Assembly: GCA_018902385.1 (NCBI GenBank)
Contig: JABSSW010000040.1
Span: 1-64,000 of the forward strand
Reading direction: 5' to 3'
Origin: Physcia stellaris
Lineage: Eukaryota; Ascomycota; Lecanoromycetes; Caliciales; Physciaceae
DNA: 64,000 bases
The stretch's first letter is position 1; every line of letters starts with the position of its first letter. The position numbers and the translations under genes were made by a program. Shown piece by piece: positions 1-10,536 of this stretch. The notes beneath the pieces are model-generated. The model searched no databases. It saw only the letters and a program-made list of their open reading frames with translations, and was not told where the DNA came from.

Positions 1-475
1 TGATAATGCGAAAAATAATCGTTTGTTAACAAAATAATCAAATTCGTGTTTTGACGATTGTTATCAATTTTTTTTTCGCAACGAAAAAAATTCGTTTTGT
101 GAAACTACAAAGAAAAAAAAAATTAAACGTTTTCGAAAATTGAAACAGAATGTCGAGATTCGCTGAAATTTCTGCTATTTTATGATACGACGTGTCTATC
201 GATTTCGACGATTCGTTGATAAATGAACTCAAGAAAATCGCAACGATGTCAAAATTGCCAAAATCCGAATATCTGATGATGATTGAAATCAAATCCTATT
301 TCTCGAAAACATGTTAAAAACATTTTACGAAATCGCGTTGATTGTTTCACGAATCACGAACGTTAATGTGCAAACTGAATTTAGAATTTTCAATTTTTAT
401 ACGATCACTTGAATTATTTCAATGAAACGATACAACACAATCAATGTTTCGACAAATCATTAATCTTGACTGTTT

Positions 476-751
476 GTGCGAAAATCATTCAAAAGCTTTT
501 CAAATATTATGCGAAAACAAAAAAATAATGAATTGATATACGATCTTGTTAATATTCTAAATTCAATCACAAGCTATCGATTTATGAAACTTGAAATGAA
601 AATGACAATTCCGAGAAAATCACAAAAAAAAAAGCATGCGTATATCAATGACGTTCGTAAACGATTCTTGAATTACTATCGAAATCATTATGATGACAAA
701 ATATATGATGATTTTCAACGCGCTATTTTTCAATCGTTCGATAAAAAATAA
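476..751 (+). pseudogene. Unrecognised 91-residue cassette in AT-rich element
   Basis: Lys- and Asn-rich open frame ending directly at an octamer pair (748-772). No family was recognised. It contains no tryptophan, as do nearly all frames of this block. The frame may be one exon of a larger decayed gene, since CTAAC and ...AATAG, resembling a branch point and 3-prime splice site, follow the octamers. Treated as a fossil part of the large element. Confidence 0.3.
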
Positions 752-1505
752 TGCATCAAAATAATGCATTGAAATTCAATCTAACAAAACAATAGATTTT
801 TTTATTAATTCGATTTTGCGACCGAATCGAAAATCGAAACAATCACAAAACGAAATCGAACGTTATTTTTTATATCAATCATGAAAAAAATTTTAATTGA
901 CAATATTGAAGCGATAATGTTTCGAATTTTCTCGATTGATTCGAATGACGAGAAATATTTTGTTCTGTTCTGTTTTATCGATAGAAATGAAGCGAATTTC
1001 AATTTGACACGTCGAGTTTGTAAATATGATCGAACAATGTTGAATCAAGAAACGATTAAAAAACGATGATAATCAAATATTATAATCGGACGATAAATGC
1101 AAAAGTCTAAAAATGTTGTTCGAAAATTTGAAATTTAATAAAGCGATGAAAAAACGAAAATAATGAAATTGCGATGAAAAATGCTTTTCGTCGTTCAATA
1201 AAAAAAGTGTTTCGTTTTATGACTTCAAAATTTAATAATAAACGATTTGGAATGAAATCTGCAATAGTCATCGATAATGCAAACAAATAATGCATAAATT
1301 ATTTGCATTCAATCAAAACATCGAAAGTATTAATTAAATTGCGCATAATCGCATATAATTGCAAAATTTAATTTTCGAGTCGTATAAGCGTTGATTTCTT
1401 TTTTTCTTTTTTTTTTTTTCAATTTTCACTCTAGTATTTTAATTAATTTATTATTAATAATTTATTTGATAGATTATCTCGTAACGCAAACAACATGATA
1501 ATTTT

Positions 1506-1793
1506 ATGAAATTTGAAAATCTGTATTTTTCATTTTATTGTCTGGATATATTATTGATAATACAACAGAATCTGTTCGAAAATACTTTTCAAACGACAAA
1601 TTTATCAAAACATTTTCAAAGTTCAAACACTTTCGAGATTGGAAATTTCAATTCGCGAAACGATGAAACATTCATGAAGAACGAAATTGATATCGATTTC
1701 TCGATTTTGAAAAAATGTTTAAAGTCTGAACTGAATGACACGAACAAAAAGCAGAAAAAAGACATCGATGACATGAATCAAGATAATGCTTAA
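1506..1793 (+). pseudogene. Unrecognised 95-residue cassette in AT-rich element
   Basis: Open frame on plus with a hydrophobic N-terminal stretch (FYCLDILLI) and an acidic, Lys-rich C-terminus that ends in ...NQDNA at an octamer pair (1,782-1,806). The next ~150 bases repeat the same pattern (a second octamer pair near 1,943 with similar flanks), so a small tandem duplication is visible at 1,782-2,100. No family recognised. Confidence 0.3.
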
Positions 1794-2221
1794 TAATAAT
1801 GCATTCAACGATTAAGAACTAATAATTGATTTTTAGATACAGTGATCACGATGTCTTTCTGAACGATGTCAGAAACAAAAAAAAAATGAAAAATCAATTC
1901 GTTTGCTGAGAATTCGGAAAAATCATCGATAAAATGAATCGAAATAATGCTTGATAATAATGCATTTGACGAATAAAAACTGAAAAATGATTTTTAAATA
2001 TCATGATCACGAAATCTCTGAATGATGTCGAAAACAAAGAAAATGAAAAATCAATTCGCCTGCTGAAAATTTCGAGAAAAATATTGATGATGTGCATCGA
2101 AAATCGCGAAAAATATCGAAACTTAACGATACTGTTGCGAACGAAAACATCGTCGCATTTTTAGCGATTCAGAAACGGACTGATCAATTTCAGATCGATA
2201 ATAGTTCGCGAAAAAAAAGCC

Positions 2222-2780
2222 GTGAATAGACGAGCTAAAGATTCACGAAATAAAAATCGTGAAAATGATGTTGAAAAAAAATTCGCGCAAAAAAAAAAAA
2301 AATTTGTGACTTCAACAAGAAGATTTTCAAATCGATTTGATCGTTTTGAAATTTCGCGTAAAACTGTTTCGAATAATGTTCCGAGCAAAAAATCGAAATC
2401 AAAAAAGATAATGCATATTGATAATGCATTTGATTCGCACAAGTTGATCTTTATTGAATCAAAAGACAAAACGCGATTGAACGTTTTTAAAAAATTCGAA
2501 AATATCAAAGATCGACTGATTTTTATGATATCAAAACTGTCATTTCAACGAATGATTCGAAAGATTTTGTTTGAAATAATTGATCAAAATGTCGAAATGC
2601 GAATTCAAACAAGTGCTTTGAAAGCATTACAGAAAACAATCGAAATTTATGTTATTGATATATTCGAAAATAAATATTTTTCTTAGTTGTTCGAACTTTG
2701 AAATCATAGTTTTACTGACACTTATTAGTTGCTAACAAATTAGTTATTCATGCAAAACGAGTAACTGAAAAAAATTAAAA
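2222..2780 (+). pseudogene. Histone H3/CENP-A-like fold, copy C
   Basis: The frame 2,222-2,686 has a basic N-tail followed by a recognisable H3 core: FMISKLSFQRMIRKI (compare H3 LLIRKLPFQRLVREI), a longer loop IDQNVE as in centromeric H3 variants, then MRIQTSALKALQKTIEIY (compare LRFQSSAVMALQEASEAY) and VIDIFEN (compare LVGLFED). After a ~75 base gap with branch-point-like and AG signals, IHAKRVT, the H3 C-terminal signature, appears near 2,745. Canonical H3 recruits H4 in the nucleosome; the function here is unknown. It lies on the opposite strand to copies A and B and is part of the decayed element, not a host histone locus. Confidence 0.7.
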
Positions 2781-2789
2781 TTTAATTCA

Positions 2790-4015
2790 GAACAAGAATA
2801 TTAAATTAGTTAAAAAATTATTGAACATGTTAACTCGTATATAAAAATTAATGTCATAAGCTTTTCATTGAAAAATTCAATCAATTGAAGCTTTCAAAAC
2901 GAATATTGATATTAATTATATTCGAATTTTGAAAAATTAGAATTTAACTGAAATACATTTTTAAGATTAGAGATTTGAAATTCAATATAAACGTTTTTTC
3001 AATTCAAATTCAAACATATATATGATATGATACAAATATTTGTTTTTAAAAAATACAAATTTGAAATTAAAATATTAACGTACAATAATTTAAACAATTA
3101 ATAAAATAAAAATATAATTACAATAAAAACGTACGAAATAATATGAATTGACATTTCAATATTATATTATATATAAATTATTATAAAATTACAAAAATTG
3201 TCATTTTATTAATCATATGCGAAAATATAAAATATAATAAAATAATAATATAATTATAAATTTATGATTGTAATATAAATAATATATGTTTGATGTTTGA
3301 TAATTTAAATAATTTATATAAACATATATAATATATTTGAAATAACATATCAAATCGTATTGTTTTAATTTATATACGAAATTAATCGAATAATATTTTA
3401 TTATTTTTTCGTTTTTTAAATCGATATTTTTTATTTATTTTTTATTTCGATGTATTAAAATTATTTGTTTTCAACAATCGAAAATGAATTTCAATTTTAT
3501 TAAAAAACAAATATTGTTATTATGAACATTTGTTTTGTTTTATTTATGATGATTTTTGATTTTTGAAAAATTAAATATTCGAATAATTCGATATTTAATA
3601 TTTTTTTGCACGCAATAATTTAATGCAAAAATTAAAATTCATATTTATATTGCGTTATTGAAAAAACATATATAAAATTCAAACAATTCAATAATTAAAA
3701 TGAAAAATAATGATATAATGTATTGTTCAAAATTGACAAAAAGTTATTTATTATATTATTATTATTTCATGAAATATTGTTCTAAATCGAAATCAATTAT
3801 AAACAATATGAAAATTGACAATATTTTGTTGCGTTATATTTGACAAAAATTTTGTTTTCGTTTTATATGATTTTGATAATGATTCGACAACAAAATCGTC
3901 AAATATATACATAATTTGACATTTCGCGTTTTTTCAATGTTATTCGATTCAATTTTCATTTCATTCTCATAACAAATATCGATTTGAAAAGCAAAGTTCA
4001 AACGCGAATTTAAAT
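2790..4015. other. Extremely AT-rich spacer, no gene seen
   Basis: About 1.2 kb dominated by A/T runs with scattered single C and G and no reading frame above 60 codons. No octamer pairs occur here, unlike the flanking cassettes. I see no recognisable coding or repeat unit. Confidence 0.7.
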
Positions 4016-4039
4016 TATGTAAATTAATTATTCAACAAA

Positions 4040-4660
4040 ATTAACGTTGTGTTTAAATGATTGTGACGTTGTTGTTCACAAACATTTTCAAATTTTTCGA
4101 ACAAGATGAATATTTTTATTTGAAAAATTATTCGTTTCGCATGAATCGTTTTTTGATAAATCATTTTATAAAAATTAATTATCAAAGATAATGCGCAAAA
4201 ATAATGCATTTGATTTATTTTCAAACATTTTTGTGACAAACGTTTCGATATTTTTGCAAAATTTCAAAAATCGATATTTGAATTTTGACATTTTTTTTAT
4301 GTTTTGCATCATTTTTTCACAAATTTCGCGAACGATTTTTTTTGCAATTAATAATTCAATGATTTTTGAAAACGTTTAATTTCGCGCAATGCGATCATTT
4401 CGAATTTTGTTCGTTTGTGTTTTTACTGATGTGTTAATCAATATTCGATAACGCATAATTTGAATGCATTATCGATTTGTTCGTCATTTTTTTTAATCAA
4501 TGATTTTAAACGTTTTGCGATTGATTTTTGTTCGATTGAATTGCAAACTTGAACGCAAAAAAAACTTGAACGCAAAAAATTTGAACGCAAAAACTTGAAC
4601 GCAAAAGATTTAAACGCAATAAATTTGAACGCGAAAAATTTGAACGCGATAAAAATCAAT
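4040..4660 (-). pseudogene. Histone H3-like fold, copy A
   Basis: On the minus strand, inside the first 3.1 kb repeat. The C-terminal H3 signature IHAKRI with a following basic/hydrophobic helix is at about 4,080-4,130, and the rest of the core lies upstream (to about 4,440), preceded by a Lys-rich extension. An octamer pair in antisense orientation (4,187-4,211) sits in the stretch between the alpha-2/loop region and IHAKR, where copy C has a gap with intron-like signals. Identification rests on similarity to copies B and C. Broken in several places. Confidence 0.55.
4555..4645 (+). repeat. AT-rich minisatellite, AACGCAAAAA-TTG unit
   Basis: About six imperfect copies of a 13-16 base unit built around TTGAACGCAAAAA. 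A homologous run is at 7,675-7,745 in the second 3.1 kb unit. It falls upstream of the H3-like cassettes on the minus strand and would encode a Phe/Ala/Lys-repeat tail if translated. Confidence 0.7.
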
Positions 4661-4669
4661 TTTGTGATT

Positions 4670-6085
4670 TTTTGACTGACGTTTTGCTTTTGTTCACATC
4701 AATGTCATTATTTATTCGTCGATTTGCTTTTTCATGCGACGTTTTTCGATTTGTTAATTTGTGCATTACTTTAACGCATTATTCGATTTATTCAAAACTC
4801 GAACATCGTTATCGTCATTCGTTTTATTATCGTCAGAATTATTATTATCGAATTGATTTGCATTCAAATTTTCATTTTCATCAAGTTTCTTTTTTATTCG
4901 AAATATTGTTTTCGACATTTTTCTGATTTTCAAATTTTTGAATCGTTTTCATTGCGAACTTTTCTGAAATTCTCGTATTTTTAACAGCTGTTATAATTTG
5001 TTAATTTATGCATTATTTTCATGCATTATTTGACTTATTAAAAAAAAAATTATTATCACTATTGATATTACTATTGACATCAATGATTTCATCATTTTTT
5101 TTTTTTTCACGTTTCGTATCGATTGTCGCTTTAGATATTCGCATCACGTTTTTCAAAACACTAAATTTTGAAGCGACTGGATATTCGTCATAAACGAAAC
5201 AAACAAATCAATTTTCGCGAACATAAATTTTGAAAATTGTTAATTTATGCATTATTTTCATGCATTATTATTTATCCGTGTTTTGAACATTTTCCGAATT
5301 ATCATCAATATTACTTTCGTTATTTTCAGTGTTTGTTTGAAAATCGACAGCATTTAAAAGTTGATTTATGAAATTGATGACATCGATATCATTTGATGAA
5401 AACATGATTCAATTTTTGTGATTTGAATATAAATTGAAATATTTTAATTAATGTTAATCAACGCATTATTTTCATGCATTATCTTATTTATTTATTATTG
5501 TCACAAATGAATATTCAATAAAATTGTCGATACGTTTTATCGAAATCTGTTCAACAATCAGTAAATTCATTTCATTGCGATTCAGATTTGTTTTATCTGC
5601 AAACGTTGCAAAAAGTATTGATGCGATCGTGTTGAATGCTTGACTAAATGTTTTTGCATCGAAATATTGCTTTTGATTTCGACGTCTAAATTTTTCCGAT
5701 AAAGCGCAACAATCGCGTGTCGACAATTTTCGATCGATTTTCTATAACATTTTCAACTTTTTTTTTCGATACTGATAAATCATTTCGCATATTCGATTAC
5801 TTTCTTCTGTAATATTCGTTATTTTTCGCTTCATCATTTACGCTGTGAATATTCTAAAATTGTATGCATTATCATATCGCATTATCGATGTTAATCAACT
5901 TTATTGCAAATAAACTTTCAGATTTGACGACTAAACATTATTTTGTATTTTTCACGTTTCTTTTTTTCGTTTTCAAATATGATTCAATTGTTTATCGCAT
6001 GACGTTTGCTAATGATTTCAATCACAAATTTGTTTTCAATTTTGTCGATCATTTCGTATTGATTCATACTCGACGTACGTTCTAA
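4670..6085 (-). pseudogene. Minus-strand cassette series, first repeat unit
   Basis: Five short frames between octamer pairs read on minus: about 4,790-4,925 (starts MSKTIFRIKKKLDENE, ends in an Asn/Asp-rich tail and NKSNNA), 5,040-5,240, 5,280-5,410 (starts MFSSNDIDVINFINQ), 5,484-5,726 (LSEKFRRRNQKQYFDAK and KTNLNRNEM) and 5,890-6,085. Several end in an acidic, Asn-rich tail immediately before an octamer pair. They could be exons of one decayed gene upstream of the H3-like region, or separate small genes. No family recognised. Confidence 0.35.
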
Positions 6086-6139
6086 ACATTGTTCAATGAT
6101 GATGCATTATTTTGTCGCATTATCGTGCTGATATTTTCA

Positions 6140-7025
6140 TTCAAAATGTTCGAATTCGCACAATTTACATTTGTTAAAATTTATTCGACGAACTCAAAAG
6201 TATCGCTAATCGCGAGAAAAAAAAAAAGCGTTGATCGAATATCCAAATCAAACTGTACAAAGCACAAAATGTCGACAGTGTCGTTGTGTTCAAATTCAAA
6301 AAAACTTGATGAAAATTGCTGTCTGACTTGAATCTGATGAAAAAAATCGCAAAACTTTGAAAGAAAATGATAAGAAAAAAATGTTCGATGCGTATTGAAA
6401 ACGGCAATCATGATAATGCAATCGAGTAATGCATATAAAAATTGCGATTTCTAATTAGTTTTAAGCGTGTTTTCTGAAAAATGAAATTTATTAACAAAAT
6501 AAAAAAAACTCGACGAACAAACACGACAAAACGATGCAAAAAAAATGCAATCGAAATCATACGTCGAACAGCAAACTCCGAATCTGCGCAACAATCGGTG
6601 AATTCTCAATGCCAAAATCTGCCAAAGTCTGTTGATTTCATTAATGATTCACTTTAGATGCAAAAGCGATGACGACATTGAACGCGCGCAAAACGCAATA
6701 AGAAAATATTTGTATTCAATGATGATGAAATTGATTGCGCAACGCGTTCTTTATGACGATATGAAAATTCGCGCATTGAAAACGACGAAGTTCTGCTGAC
6801 GCGATGAAAAAAATGCGAAAAGCAATTAATGATTTTGTTTTTTTTCGCACAATGCGAAAAATCGAAATATTAAAATCGATTTTCTCAATGCGATCAAAAA
6901 AAAAAAATGCAAAAAGCGACGACGATGACGAAAAGAAAAAACAGCGTGAAAAAATCCGATAACGAAAACGAGTCCGAAAACAGCGAAAATACGAACGATA
7001 AAGATTTCATAATGTTCGATTTCTA
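6140..7025 (+). pseudogene. Small Cys-motif gene, first repeat unit
   Basis: Plus-strand counterpart of 9,228-10,096: a Cys-containing N-terminal segment (KIYSTNSK, then a Cys-rich stretch), an octamer pair at 6,413-6,433 followed by a TTTCTAATTAG branch-like signal, and a basic/acidic C-terminus with poly-Lys and Asp/Glu runs. It converges with the minus-strand H3 gene of the next unit. More decayed than its duplicate. Confidence 0.4.
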
Positions 7026-7159
7026 AATTGACTAGATAACGAAAATGCATTATCATCATGCATTATCATTTAATTTTCAATTCACGCATGACAAATATTG
7101 ATATGAAAAAGCAATTCAAACACGAATTCAAATTATGTAAACTAATTATTCAACAGAAA

Positions 7160-7580
7160 TAACATTGTGTCTAAATGATTGAAACATTGTTATTCACAAA
7201 CATTTTCAGAATTTTTCGAACAAAATGAATATTTTTCATTTGAACAATCACTCGTTTCGCATGAATCGTCTTTGCATTAATCATTTCATAAAAATTAGTC
7301 AACAAGATAATGCGCAAAGATAATGCATTTGATTTATTTTCAAACATTTTTGTGACAAAAATTTCGATATTTTTTTGCAAAACTTCAAAAATCGATGTCT
7401 GAATTCTGACATTTTTTTTTTATGTTTTGCATCATTTCTTTCACAAGTTTCACGAACGATTTCTTTGTAATTAAAAAGTTCAATCGTTTTTGAAAACGTT
7501 TGATTTCGCGCAATGCGATCATTTCGAATTTTGCTCGCTTGTGTTTTTATTGATGTGTTAATCAATATTCGATAACGCAT
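7160..7580 (-). pseudogene. Histone H3-like fold, copy B
   Basis: Minus strand, second 3.1 kb unit. VRIQTSIFEVLQ and IEIFVTKMFEN (compare H3 LRFQSSAVMALQ and EAYLVGLFED) are followed, after an insert carrying an antisense octamer pair (7,304-7,328) and a GACTAAT branch-like sequence, by TIHAKRV and an IHFVRKI helix (compare AIHAKRVT...DIQLARRI). This is the clearest evidence that the insert inside the H3 fold is intron-like. Fossil copy, broken in several places. Confidence 0.65.
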
Positions 7581-7749
7581 GATTTGAATGCATTATCGAT
7601 TTGTTCGCGATTTTTCTTAATCAATGAATTCAAGCGCTTTGCGATTGACTTTTTGCTCGATTTATTGACAAATTTGAACGCGAAAATTTCGACGCAAAAA
7701 ACTTGAACGCAAAAAGTTTGAACGCGAAAAACTTGAACGCGATCATGTT

Positions 7750-9180
7750 CATTTTTAGTCGTTTTGTGATCGACGTTTTGCTTTTTGTCACATCAATGTA
7801 AAATTCATTCACTTGCGAATTTGCTTTTTTTCATGACGCGTGTTTCGATTTGTGAGCCTGTGCGATTATTTTGACGCATTATTCGATTTATTTGAAACTT
7901 GATCATCATTTTCGAATTCAGTATGAGTAATGACAATATCATGAGTATCGGATTTGTGAACAATTCTGATTTCATTTTCATCAAGTATTTTTTTCATTCG
8001 ATTCATCGTTCTCGACATTCTTCCGATTTTCGGACATTTGAGATTTTGATATTTCGGATTTTTTTTTGAATGCTTTCATTTTCAGCAGTTGCGATGATCT
8101 GTTAATTTATGCATTATCGTCATGCATTATTCGACTTACAAGACGAAAAATCATTATGATTATTAATATCAACGATTTCATCATTTCGCGCTTCTTCAAA
8201 TTTTTTATCATTAGCAAAGTCCAATAGACATCTCAACAGCGATTTTCGATTTAAGTTTTCGAACAACGCTCGCAAGAACGTCTCAATTGACCGACGGGAT
8301 ATTGACTGAAAACGAAACAAACAATGCAATTTTTTCAACAAGACGCTTTATCATCTGTTAATCTATGCATTATCTTTTTGCATTATCATTCTTATCAATG
8401 TTCACATTTTTCGTTGAGATATCATCAGCAATATTCTCATCGTCTTCACTCATCGTCATAGCAATAGCAATTGTTGACTGAACGTCTTGAAAATCTTTAA
8501 ACTTTGAATGAACGTCGAAATATTTTAAATTCCGTTAGTTTATGCATTATTCTCATGCATTACTTTATTTATCTAATGTTGCTACAAACGAAAATTTAAT
8601 AGAAATGTCATTGATTACAAAGTTAGACATGCGATGAATCGATTCGCATCAATTTTTGCCCATCAATCAATAAATTCATTTTTTCGCGATACAGACTTGC
8701 ATTATTTGCAGACGTTGCGAAAATATCGATGCGATCGTGTTGAATGCTTGACTAAATTTTTGCATCGAAATATTGCTCTTAATTTCGACGTTTAAATTTT
8801 TCGATAAACGCAACAACCGCGTGTCGACAATTTCCGATCGACTTTCTATAACACTTTCAGTTTTCTTTTTTTCGATATTGATAAATCACTTGCCAAATCT
8901 GATTATCTTCGTGTGTAATATTCGTTATTTTTCGTTTCAAAGTTGAATGCATGATCATATCGCATTATCGATGTTAATCAATTTTATTGCACACAAGTTC
9001 ACAGACTTGACGAATAAACATTAGTTTGAATTTTTAAATCTGATTCATTTTTCGTTTTCAGATATGATTTAACTGCTTATCGCAACACGTTTGCTGATTA
9101 ACTCAATCACAGATTTGTTTTCAATTTTATCGACTAATTGATACTGATTTATATTCGACGTACGTTTGAACATTGTTCAA
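7750..9180 (-). pseudogene. Minus-strand cassette series, second repeat unit
   Basis: Duplicate of 4,670-6,085. Frames on minus include about 7,885-8,010 (MSRTMNRMKKILDENE, ending NKSNNASK), 8,120-8,341 (acidic end EIVDINNHNDF, then KSNNA), 8,390-8,530 (acidic, ends NIDKNDNAKR) and 8,590-8,840 (homologous to 5,484-5,726). Cassette order and octamer spacing are preserved between the two units, so the arrangement predates the duplication. No family recognised. Confidence 0.35.
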
Positions 9181-9227
9181 AAATGATGCATTTCTTTGTC
9201 GCATTATCGTGTTGATATTTACATTCA

Positions 9228-10096
9228 AAATGTCCGAATCTGCACAGTTTACATTTGTTAAAATTTACTCGACGAATTCAAAAAGTGTCGCTAATCGCGA
9301 AAGAAAAAAATTGATCGAAAATTCAAATCAAACTTTACAAAACACAAAATGTCGACAGTGTCGCTGTGTTCAAATTCAAAAAAAATTTGATGAAAATTAC
9401 TGTTTGATTTGAATCTGATGAAAAAAATCGCAAAACTATGAAAAAAAATGATAAAAAAAAAATGTTCGATGCTCGTATTGAGAACGACAATCATGATAAT
9501 GCAATCGAATAATGCATATAAAAATTGCGATTTCTAATTAGTTTTTAGCGTGTTTTTTGAAAAATGAATTTTATCGACAAAACAAAAAAAAATTCGACGA
9601 ACAAATACGACAAAACGATGTCAAAAAAAATGCAATCGAAATCATACGTCAAACAATTAATTTCGAATTTTCGCAACAATCAGTGAATACTGAATATCAA
9701 AATCTGTTGATTTCACTAATGATTCACTTTAGTTTCAAAACGATGAAAACATTGAACGAGCGCAAAACGCAATAGAAAAATATCTGTATTCAATGACGGA
9801 ATTGATCGCGCAACGCGTTTTCTATGATGATATGAAAATTCGCGCATTGAAAACGACGAATTCTGCTGACGCGATGAAAGAAATGCGAAAAACAATTAGA
9901 AATTTTGCATTTTCGCACAATGCGAAAAATCGAAATATTAAAATCGAATTTCTCAATGCGATCAAAAAAAAGAAAAATGCAAAAAGCGACGACGATGACG
10001 AAAAAAAAAAACAACGTGAAAAATTCCGATGACGAAAACGAATCCGAAAATAGCGAAAATACGAACGATGCAGATTTCATAATGCCCGATTTCTAG
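9228..10096 (+). pseudogene. Small Cys-motif gene, second repeat unit
   Basis: First segment (9,228-9,413) reads MSESAQFTFVKIYSTNSK..., then TKCRQCRC...FDENYC, a C-x2-C-x-C...C pattern that could be half of a small zinc ribbon. An octamer pair (9,496-9,516) and a TTTCTAATTAGTTTTTAG branch/acceptor-like stretch follow. The last segment (9,793-10,032) is helical and strongly charged (KKKKNAKSDDDDEKKKQ). Function unknown; nucleic-acid or chromatin binding would be a guess from charge. Confidence 0.4.
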
Positions 10097-10289
10097 TTTG
10101 ACTAGATAACGAATATGCATTATCATGATGCATTATCACTTGTCTGTGAATAATGATCAATTTTTCTTTTTTTCAAATTGCATTATCAAAATTCATTATT
10201 CATTATTCATGTCTAAAACTTCTTGTAATATTTTTTTTTTTTTTTCAATAGAGTCTGTAAGAATAAAATCTATTTTTATTATTTTTTAT

Positions 10290-10536
10290 CAATAGTATTT
10301 CAAGTCAAGTCAAGCTTTTCAAATCAAGTTTCAAACTCAAAAAAAAAGCTTGATTTGACGTCAAGACAAATTTCAAATCGAATATGTCGACTTGAGTTTG
10401 AACTTGACACTAAAATCAAAAATTTGAATTTAACGTCAAGACAAAGCTTCAAGCTCTACATTTCAAACTTGACTCGATTTTTCGAGTCAAGCTTTTGATC
10501 TTTTTCAAGCTCTTGATTCGACGCGGTCAGTCTAAT
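10290..10536 (+). repeat. TCAAG-rich subterminal and terminal region of large element
   Basis: Repeated TCAAG/CTTGA words, ending ...TTGATTCGACGCGGTCAGTCTAA. It aligns with 12,330-12,506. I read it as the right end of the large array. The adjacent DNA (10,537 on) is Copia sequence, so the array appears to have inserted into the Copia fossil. Confidence 0.6.

Larger units (their letters stand above)
4020..10140. repeat. Two-copy tandem repeat, ~3.1 kb unit (4,020-7,070 and 7,140-10,140)
   Basis: The sequence from about 4,020 to 7,070 is repeated at about 7,140 to 10,140, offset roughly 3,070-3,116 bases. The same landmarks occur in the same order: the H3-like C-terminus on minus, a run of AACGCAAAAA-type minisatellite (4,555-4,645; 7,675-7,745), the minus-strand cassettes, a convergent plus-strand Cys-motif gene, and a closing octamer pair after the TGACTAGATAACGAA stretch. 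The copies differ at many sites, so the duplication is not recent or mutation has been heavy. Confidence 0.85.
1..10536. mobile_element. Large AT-rich composite element, decayed, left end outside window
   Basis: Very AT-rich DNA holding many short reading-frame cassettes on both strands, separated by a repeated octamer pair. The right end is placed at 10,536 because the last ~270 bases (a TCAAG-rich stretch, then ...TTGATTCGACGCGGTCAG...) match the right half and end of the 430 bp inverted-repeat element at 12,077-12,506, including an octamer pair at a similar internal place. The matching left end is not in the window, so the element is at least 10.5 kb if this is right. Recognised parts are three histone H3-like regions and two small Cys-motif genes. 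No transposase, capsid, integrase or polymerase was recognised. It is broken in many places (well over ten). An 8 bp target duplication on the small relative would suit hAT or the KDZ/Zisupton group, but the superfamily is unproven. Confidence 0.5.

Noticed and set aside
476-10096. Endogenous giant virus because of histone genes, AT richness and small gene cassettes
   Set aside because: No capsid, polymerase, packaging ATPase or other viral hallmark was recognised, and the matching TIR derivative points to a DNA-transposon mechanism. Kept only as an open alternative.
748-10139. CRISPR-like array from the regularly repeated octamer pairs
   Set aside because: Spacing between pairs varies from about 160 to several hundred bases, both orientations occur, and the host is a eukaryote.
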